DNA from: Ailurus styani
Taxonomy: Eukaryota; Chordata; Mammalia; Carnivora; Ailuridae
Length of the DNA: 64,000 bases
Direction: 5' to 3'
Assembly (NCBI GenBank): GCA_002007465.1
Contig: LNAC01000109.1
Location: 3,191,593-3,255,592 of the forward strand
The notes below the pieces were generated by a model, which made no database searches, had not been told where the DNA came from, and was given only the letters and a program-made list of their open reading frames with translations. Below are positions 12,248 through 20,800 of the stretch, in pieces (position 1 is the stretch's first letter; the number at the start of each line of letters is the position of its first letter). A program made the translations under genes and the position numbers.

Positions 12248-13097
12248 AAGAGATGATAATGCTTCCGCATGGGGCTGCTATGAGGGTTGACAGAGCATTG
12301 ATGAAAGCAGTTTGTTTAGACGGGAAAGAGGAGTCCAGGCATGGGAAGCTGTGGTATTTCTCAGGACGAGGAAGGGGCACACCTGAATGTGGGCAGAGGG
12401 CCTAAGCAGAATCTGAGCATGCTGCACTCAGCTCTGGGGGTTACAGGCTGGCTGGAGGGTTCCTGTCCCTCTGCCCCGACTCCCTGAGCCCTTAAGTATT
12501 TTTGTTCCTTTCACTGTTTGGGTCCTCATCATTCCAATGACACAGTGGGTCTCAGAGCTCCCTGACAAATGGAGACAAAGCCATTACTGCCAAGTGCTGA
12601 TGGACTGTGGAGCTCAAGTGTCTGCCTCGTTCCTTGGCTGGGAGCCAGGACCCAGGTCTGGAGCCTGTGGGAGGCAGAATAATGCCCTCCCCCACTCTCC
12701 TCCCCCAAGATGTCTCTGTCCTAATCTCTGGAGCTCCTGAACGGGTTACTTTACAGGGCTAAAGGGATTTTGCAGACGTGATTAAGTTAAGGACCTTGAG
12801 ATGGGGGAGTATCCTGGATTATCCAGGGCTTCCTATTATCACAAGGGGCTTCAGAGGATGGAAGAGGGAGCCAGGAGCATCAGGAAAGGAGACAAGGTGA
12901 TGGAAGCAGAGGTCCAAGTGATGCGCTTGCTGGTTGCAAGGAGGTCACGAGCGGGAATGGGATGCGGACAGCCTGGAAAGGTAAGGAAATGGAGTCTCCC
13001 TTAGATTCTCTGGAAAGAATACCAACCTGCTGATACCTTAGCTTAGTGCAGGGAGACCCACTTCACTTCAAACTGGTGACCTAAGAAACTGTAGGAT

Positions 13098-13282
13098 AGG
13101 GGCGCCTAGGTAGCTGTCGGTTGAGTATTCAACTCTTGGTTTCAGCTCAGGTCATGGTCTCAGGGTCTGCAACTGGGGTCCGTGTGGGGCTCCACGCCCA
13201 GTGAGGAGTTTGCTTCTTTCTGCCCCTCTGCTCCTCTCCCTGCTCATTCTCTCAAATAAAGAAATAAAATCTTAAAAAAGAA
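13098..13282 (+). mobile_element. CAN-SINE, plus
   Basis: Head GGGGCGCCTAGGTAGCTGTC and tail CTCAAATAAAGAAATAAAAT. Confidence 0.88.
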
Positions 13283-13854
13283 AAGCTTTGTAGGATAATA
13301 AACTTGTGTTGTTTTAAGACATTCCGTTTGTGATAATTGGGTACAGCAGCCCCAGGAAAGCAGAGAGCCTGCAGGCCAGACGTGGAGGGCATTGGTTTGA
13401 CCACGACGGTTGCTTTTCATTGGCAATTCATCTACCCTAACTAAGCCTGAGAGGGGCTCTGGCAAGATCCCCCACTTCTCTCTGCCCTTGGAGCTCCGGG
13501 TGAGCTGCCCCAGGAGTAGCCCCTGGGGACGCCCCAGTCCTGCTTTGCTCTCATCTCCCTGCCTCGAGTTTTGCTTCTAGTGACTCTGCCCGCCTTGCAA
13601 TGTGTCTTGGAGCAGACCCTTTCCTTCAGTGGGACCTAAATTTCTCTATATGCAAAAGGCAGGCAGAGATGGGCTCAGGGACCCTCTGGGGCCTCCCAGG
13701 CCTCCTATCGTGAGTCAGGATTTCCAAGATGTGGGGGCCTGCTGAGAGCTCTCTGAGGATGCTCTTGAACCATGCTTGAAACCAAGCCGGTTTCCTCCAG
13801 TCCTAGCCAGTTTTTCCTGCTATGAATGATGTACTTGTTCCCACAAGTTAAAAG

Positions 13855-14566
13855 ACAGGAGGGGGACAATGCTTTATTGACTTGGCACCTATGAACAGGT
13901 GGCTACAGGCCCCCAGGGTTCTTCGCGGCTGCAAAGTGGAGGCTCTGTGGTGGGGGCAGCATAAATCAGAGATGCTGGTTCCAGCTGCAGGGAGGGGCCA
14001 CTGTCCCTGCTTTGGCCCCTCCAGTCCCCTTGTCCAGCCAAGCACCATCTGAGTCTGGGCCCTCATAGCGAAGGCCAGGACAATGACCCAGGTTCTTCTG
14101 CAGCCCCAGGCAGTCGAAGGTAAGAGCTGTGGGACTCTCCTGCCTTCCCTCTTCTTGGGGATCCCAATATGGGTGGGGTTTGAGGGAGATAGCCCATTTA
14201 CAGAGAGCCCCAGAACCAGGGTCCAGGTAGGCAGGGTCAAGTTGCTATAACAGGAGCCCTACCAAAGAAGAGAGTTAAGTCATTCCCTTCCCCCCATTTT
14301 ATGTTTTGGCTGAGCAGAAAGTGGGAGCTCTCATTGAACTGGGCCGATGGTAGTTGATGACAGGTGAGGTCACACAGGAAGTTGATGGGTAGAGTCAGGC
14401 TCTAGGCTCCCCCAGGCAGGACCACACTGTCTGAGCAGGTTCTCTCCCAGGCAAGAGGAGGGAAAGGTAGGGTGAACTGAAGCTGTCACAGGAGGAGGAC
14501 TTCCTGGAGGAAGAGGGACAAGGCGCAGCAGGCTCCCAGAAGAGATGGTCTGCAGAATGGGCTGGG
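13855..14566 (-). other. SSC4D: SSC4D 3' untranslated region with AATAAA signal
   Basis: From the SSC4D stop codon the transcript should run about 0.7 kb to a minus-strand AATAAA at 13878-13873 (seen as TTTATT on the given strand). Cleavage is placed near 13855 by spacing only. No other strong minus-strand signal was noticed between the stop codon and this point. Confidence 0.7.
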
Positions 14567-14883
14567 TCACAATGGCCGGCACAGGACACTGGCATCCTCA
14601 CTGTGGTCACAGTTGTGGGCATCCCACCGTATGTGAGAACAGAGCAGAAGAGCACTCTCGTCCCCACGGCACTTGACATTGTCCAGGAGGATAGGGCCTC
14701 GGCCTGGGCCAAAGTGAGCCTCGCCGGGGGCTGCCAGGGCCTGGCCACAGCCCAGCTGGCGGCACAGGACAGTGGCTGCCCGCAGGTCCCAGGCGTCATC
14801 GCAAATGGTGCCCCACCGTTGCCCTAGGAAGAGTTCTACGCGCCCCTCACATTGGTGGGCTCCGTTGACCAGACGCAGGTGCC
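14567..14883 (-). CDS. SSC4D: SSC4D coding exon 10 (SRCR domain 4 and stop)
   Basis: Encodes SRCR4 from GHLRLVNG to VLCRPL, then TGA at 14569-14567. Eight cysteines, with [22 protein letters not shown] and NCDHSED. Acceptor TCTCCACAG. The protein ends three residues after the last cysteine, so nothing follows the domain. Confidence 0.94.
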
Positions 14884-17800
14884 CTGTGGAGACAAGGATC
14901 AGGGCTTGCAGGGGCTGGCCCATGCCAGGCCATGAAGGGGTAGACAGAAGAGGCAAAGGGTGGTGGTCTGAGATACAGCATTGCCCTAGGGGCCGATGGA
15001 TAAGGGCAGACAAATCAGATTAAAATAGGATGGGCAGCAGTCCAGACTCAGTCTCTGGACTGGGAGAACGTGCCCCAGCCTTTGTGGGGTGCTGTGCACA
15101 CCCCGAGTGTTTCCTGTCTGTTCTTAGTCCTTGTTCATAATCCCAGACCCTTAGCCCCATTGTACTCTCTGGAGACTGTGATTGTATCCCTTGAAGGTCA
15201 TCATTTCCTCTCACCCACAGGTTTAAAAGTGAATTCTTTCATTTCTCTCTTCAGAAAAGAGCCACATTCCCTTATTTTGGTCCTATCCCTAGAAATCTCT
15301 AAGACTGCTCCCTTAAAACCCCCCTACCTCTTTTCAAGATTCTCAAACCTGGTGCAAATCTGTTGAGCTGTGTAACCTCAGGCTGTGATCTCCCTCGATT
15401 TTGGTCCTTCCTATCCTGATGCCTCTACCTCCATCTTTGGGGCTGTGAGCACCTACCGTCCCTTGGCCGAGGAGTGGGCATCCGGGTGGTCTCAAAACTA
15501 TCCTGCTGGACTTGCAGTCCTAGCTCCTCTGGGCCTGGCTCAGTGAGGACAAAGAAAAAGAGATGGCTGTCACATTAAGGAACATGTTCCTTGAGGCCAG
15601 GTTACCTCTTAGCCTCCCAAGAGAAGCCTGATTTAGGGGCAGAGAAAAGCTTACAGGACCCCGAAGGACAACTGCTCTTTGCCACTTGAATCAGAAATGG
15701 GGGCTATTGGGGCGCCTGGGAGGCTCAGTTGGTTAAGCATTGGATTCTTGGTTTCAACTGGGGTCATAGTCTCAGGGTCGTGGTAGGGCTCCCCCCCCTC
15801 CCCTTCTGCCTGTCCCCCCTGCTCATGCTCTCTCTCTCTCTCAAATCAATAAATCAATAAATAAGAGTTGTTTTTCTTTCACCCTGGGACCCAAAGCAGA
15901 ACCCTTTGTACCTACCCATTTGCGGCCAAAGTTATTAGGCCCAGGGCACCAAAGGAGGGTGAAGCTATCAATTCCCACACCAATGAACAGAAGCATTTTA
16001 AAATAGGTCAGACTCTACAAACATCCCTTTCTTTTTTTTTTTTTAAAGATTTTATTTATTTCACAGAGGGAGAGAGATCACAAGTAGGCAGAGAGGCAGG
16101 CAGAGAGAGAGGGGGAAGCAGGCTCCCTGCCGAGCAGAGAACCCGATGTGGGTCTCGATCCCAGGACCCTGGATCATGACCTGAGCCGAAAGCACAGGCT
16201 TTAACCCACTGAGCCACCCAGGCGCCCCAAACATCCCTTTCCACTGATTCCTCCGAAAGGTTAGACGCTTGCTCCCCGAAAGCTGATCAACTCTCTCCGC
16301 TTACTAGAGCTCTGTGGGTATCTGACTCAGTAGAGCGAAAGTACCCCAGCCCCTCCCTTAACACAGATTTCCAGACTTTGCCCCTGGCTTTCCGCCTCTC
16401 ACCTTCGGCCCGGCCCTGACTGCCCCAGAGCGCGCGCCCTCCCCAAGCCCCACCCCACTCTCACTGCAGAGGGCGCTCCCCTCCAGGCTCCGCCCGCGCC
16501 GCGCAGCCGCAGAGCGCGTCGCTGCTCGGGCTCCGCCTCCCTTTGCGGAGTGCGCGCGTCCTCTCCGGTCCCGCGGCCGTGCCGCAGAGAGCCCCCCACG
16601 TGACCCCGCCCATTTTCAGAGCCCGCCTTGTCCCGCCTACGCTGCAGTACGCGCCTGCGCGCAGCCCCGCCCATTCCTGGGAGCCCGTGCTGCACCGCCC
16701 CGCCCGCGCCGCTATACGTGCCCCTCCTCCGTCCCGCAGAGGGCTCACCTGAGCAGAGAGCGCCGGCGTCTTCGTGATGGCCGCAGTTGTGCTGGCCCCA
16801 GCCCAGGTGGAAGCAGTCGCTCAGGCGGGCCTCCGTTCCGGCGCAGCCCACGTTGTCCAGCAGCACGGGGCCGCGCCCATAGCCGAAGTGGCCGAGGCCG
16901 GTGGCGCCCAACGCAGGCCCGCAACCGGCCTCGCGGCAGGCCACGCGCGCATCCGCGAAGTCCCAGTCATCGTCGCACACGGTGCCCCAGCCCCCGGCGT
17001 ACATCACCTCCACGCGGCCCCGGCACGGGCCCGGGCCGCCCACCAGCCGCAGCCGCCCGCCTGCGGGGCGCACAGGGCCGCGGCCATAGGGCTGGGATGC
17101 GGCCCCTGGCTTCCAGAGCCCTNNNNNNNNNNNNNNNNNNNNNNNCCGCGGCCATAGGGCTGGGAGGCGGCCCCTGGCTTCCAGAGCCCTAGCCCCACCC
17201 TCCCCCACCCTCCCCCACCCCCACAGAACCCTGGCTCTGCCACTTACTTTTCTTCCCCGCTGCCCAGGTAGCTGTGGTGAACGGTGCCATCTCCCTGGAA
17301 GGCAGGGCACCAACTCCTGTAGCTGCAGAGACAGGGTATCTAGAGCATTTGAAGGGGACAGAGGCCTTCTGGCCTGCAGCAGGGCACAGGGACGCCTATG
17401 AGATCCCCCAGCTGTACCACACCTGCACCCCACACAGCTTCAGTCCTAGTGTCGCCGTGTTGTCACCTGTGGTCCTCAGGAAACTTGAATGAACCGAGTC
17501 CTATTTCCAGGCATTATCCTAATTTCGATCCCAATGGTAGTTCCAGACCAAACTCCAAGTGTTCATGTAGCCTTCATTCAACCTTCAGCTCAACCCTCTC
17601 AAGGCCTCTCAATTTCCAACCTCAGCACCCACCTAAACTTTACCTCAGAGCTTTAAAGAAATCCCTTACTCTTTCCTCCCACCTTGCTGAACCTTCCAGA
17701 GCTCTGGATTTCATCCTTGCTCCATCTGCTCATCTTTCTCTCACCCACCTCTTTACCACCTGGCCAAAAGATCTGGTCTGCTAGCCAGGGCCCCCTTCCA

Positions 17801-20800
17801 GTAGATCCAGAACAGCCCTGCCTACCTTGCCCCTACCATTCCAGCCTGGAAGGCTGGGCTCCTTACCTTCTGGCTCTGTGTGCCAGGCCCAGTCGTCTCT
17901 TGTGGCCAAGGGTGGTAGTGCTGTGAGAGTCGCGGGGCCCAGCACTAGACCAGGAGAGAAGGGAGCAGGGTCAGAGGCCAAAGTTCCTGGTCAGCCTTGG
18001 GCTGTCAGGGGAAGATGGGAGGGTCTCCCTGGAGAAGACAACAAATTTTACTTCCAGAGTCAGGGGCTCAACCCTGGCCTGGGTCCAAGGAGGGCTGCCC
18101 TACTTGACAGTGTTTGTAATTTACTTGTGGTGCCTAGTCGTATATTCCACAGTTTATAAGGGGCTTGCAAAACAAGATTCATTCCCATCTTAAAGATAAA
18201 ATAGGACTAGAAAGGTCAAGAGTCATGCTGGAGACTGTGCAGCAAGTTTAGCTGTGGCTTTGCCAGGGCTCAGTATGTGAACTTGGGTCAGGCTCTGCCT
18301 CATGGGGCCTACCTTCTCCCATCCGTAAACCAGGAATGACAGCCTCTGGTTTGCAGGGAGACATGGGCAAACAATTTGTATCTTGTATAGTGGAGTCCAT
18401 CTGTGAAGTGCCATTACTGGGCCTATTATTCTTATTTGCTCAGAAAAACTCTCAAAAAATGGGAATAGGACCAGGTGGGTGAAAATACTATTATAGGAGC
18501 ATCCAGAATTACAGAGAGCTATGTATGCTGTGTAAATCTGGGGACATCCCTGGACTACAGTGAGAGAATTCTGGAGTATCTCTGCTGCAGTTCTAGAGTA
18601 ATATTACTTCACTCTTTAGTATTCCATGAGGAGTACCTAGAAATTGCTAGAAAATTCCGGGGCCGTTCTTGGGTTACTGCTAGGTAATTCTGGAGTACTG
18701 CTGGCACAATACTGTGAAACCTACACAAAGACTACTGGGACTTTCAGAGGCACTACTGGAGCAGTACTGAGACATTCGAAGCAATTTCGGGATCTTCCTG
18801 GAAAGCGCTGGAGAGCATCGCAGCAGCCACCAAGCCTCCCCAGGCCCCGCCCCGCCCCGCCCCCGAGCCCGCCCCTTGAGCCCGCACCTGCGCAGAGTGC
18901 GCCGGCGTCCTCGTGGTGGCCGCAGTTATGCACACCCCAGCCCAGGCTTAGGCAGGCTGCCAGGCGGGGCTCCCCGCCTTCGCAGTGCACATTGTCCAGC
19001 AGGATGTGCCCCGTGCCATAGCCGAAGAAGGCGTTGGTGGTGGCGGCCAGGGCGGTCCCACAGCCCAGCTGGCGGCAGACAACAGCAGCGTCCGGCAGCC
19101 CCCAGTCGTCGTCGCACACGGTGCCCCACAGGCCGCCATGCAAGATCTCCACTCTGCCCTGACACGGGCCCGTGCCCCCCACCAGGCGCACGCTGCCCTC
19201 ACCTGGTGGGGGTGGGGACAGGGCGCATCTCCCATAGGGCTCTGCCTCCCCCTCCAACAGTGCAACTGACCCAACGCGCCCACAGTGCCTCAGGCCCCGC
19301 ACGTGCCCACAGTGCGTGGTGCCCCAGGACCTAAAACCAAGGAGGAGCTGCAGTTACCCCAGGGCACACACAGCCTCCTCACAGTCCCAGATGGGGGTTG
19401 GTTTGTGGGATCAGGACGGACTGCGTGTGTCATTTTCCTGCCTAAAACCAACCTTCCTTGCACTGGTCCATGCTCTCCTAAGCAATCCTAACCCTATAGG
19501 ATATGCTGTTTCCTCACTTACTACTGCAGCGAAAGCCGCCTCACCTTTCCAGGTGCATTGCCAACAACTCTTCTTCTAGGAAGCCCTCCTTGATCTCTGA
19601 TAGATGAGACCCACTTCCTCCTCTGGACTTCCTTGCCTATTTATCTGTCCATCCTTTAGGACACTTTCCATTTTCTTGTTCTACATCATTATCCACATTT
19701 CTGTACATATCTGACTTTCCCATTGCATTAAGCTCCAGGATGCAGCTCTTTCACTAAACTTGTGCTATTTTTAATCACCCCACGGGAATGGATTCCTCTT
19801 TCCCTATCCAAAGGGGGAAATGGGGGACTGCGAGGGGCAGGATGGGGAGGAAATGAGCAGCTCACCCAGTGGTTACCCCTCTCTTCCCACTGTCCAGCGT
19901 AGATATGGGAGACTCCCCTTGGGGTCCTTCTCTTAAGACCTAGGTGATTCCCCATGTTGCCCTTACTTACCTTTCCCATTCTGGGGAGTTGTAGGGGGCA
20001 CCCTACTGGTGAACACTTTCCTCGTTGGGGGCTGCGTGGGCAAGAATTCTGGGGAGGAAGCAGGGTGGAAGGGAGGAGGATACATGGATCTTTCTGTTCT
20101 TCATCCTCACACCCACGGGTGTGTGAGCAGCAGGGCATGGACCCCTAAGGTACCTGCCACAGGGCTTCTGGCCACACAAGGGATCAAAGCCAGGAACCCT
20201 GGGGTATGAGAGGAGAAGGGGCCCCCCGAGTCCAGAAAGCAGTAGCTTCAGATGAGTTCTTTTAGTTCTTAGAGCAGCATCCCATTACTTGAGAACATAT
20301 TAGAAATGCAAATTCCCAGGCCCCACCCCAGACCCACAGAATCAGAAACTCTGGGATGGGGCTGCGGTCTGTGTTTTAATGAGCCCACCAGGTGATTTCC
20401 TTGGAAAACCTGAACCATTACTCTCAAGGTCAAAGCCTCTCAGAGATTTCTGCTGCAGCTCCACCCCAGATGGACCTCACTGCCAGTGCTGACCCCACTT
20501 GTTTGGTTTTAAAAATGGGGAGAGGCCTCTGCTGGAACCATCAAGGCCCTACATAGAAGCAATAGTGCTGGCTTTCCTTCAGCTGAGATCACACCCCGAA
20601 GCGGAAGGACCACTGGGACCCTGACAACCAGCACTATACAATGCCACCCCTGGCTTGGCCTCCCGCATGGAAGTCCCTTCATGCATCCCGCCTGCAGCCC
20701 TGCTGCCTGCCCTCCCTGGCCACAGGTCTCTGCTTACCATCGCACAGCACAGCCACGTCTTCGTAGTGGAAGCAATTGTGGACGCCCCAGCCTCGGCTGC

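Noticed and set aside
1..13854. Expected YWHAG exons, the left neighbour in the human order
   Set aside because: No 14-3-3 coding sequence was found on the minus strand; the gene presumably lies outside the window to the left.
16774..17157. Plus-strand open frames opposite SRCR exons (also at 18876-19334 and 20655-21059)
   Set aside because: They are antisense shadows of GC-rich SRCR exons, rich in Ala, Arg and Pro, without domains; the minus strand carries the real family motifs.
16399..17433. Long minus-strand open frame (344 residues) over the SRCR3 exon
   Set aside because: Only the SRCR3 part is coding. The rest reads through introns and the N gap, and the splice sites define the exon clearly.
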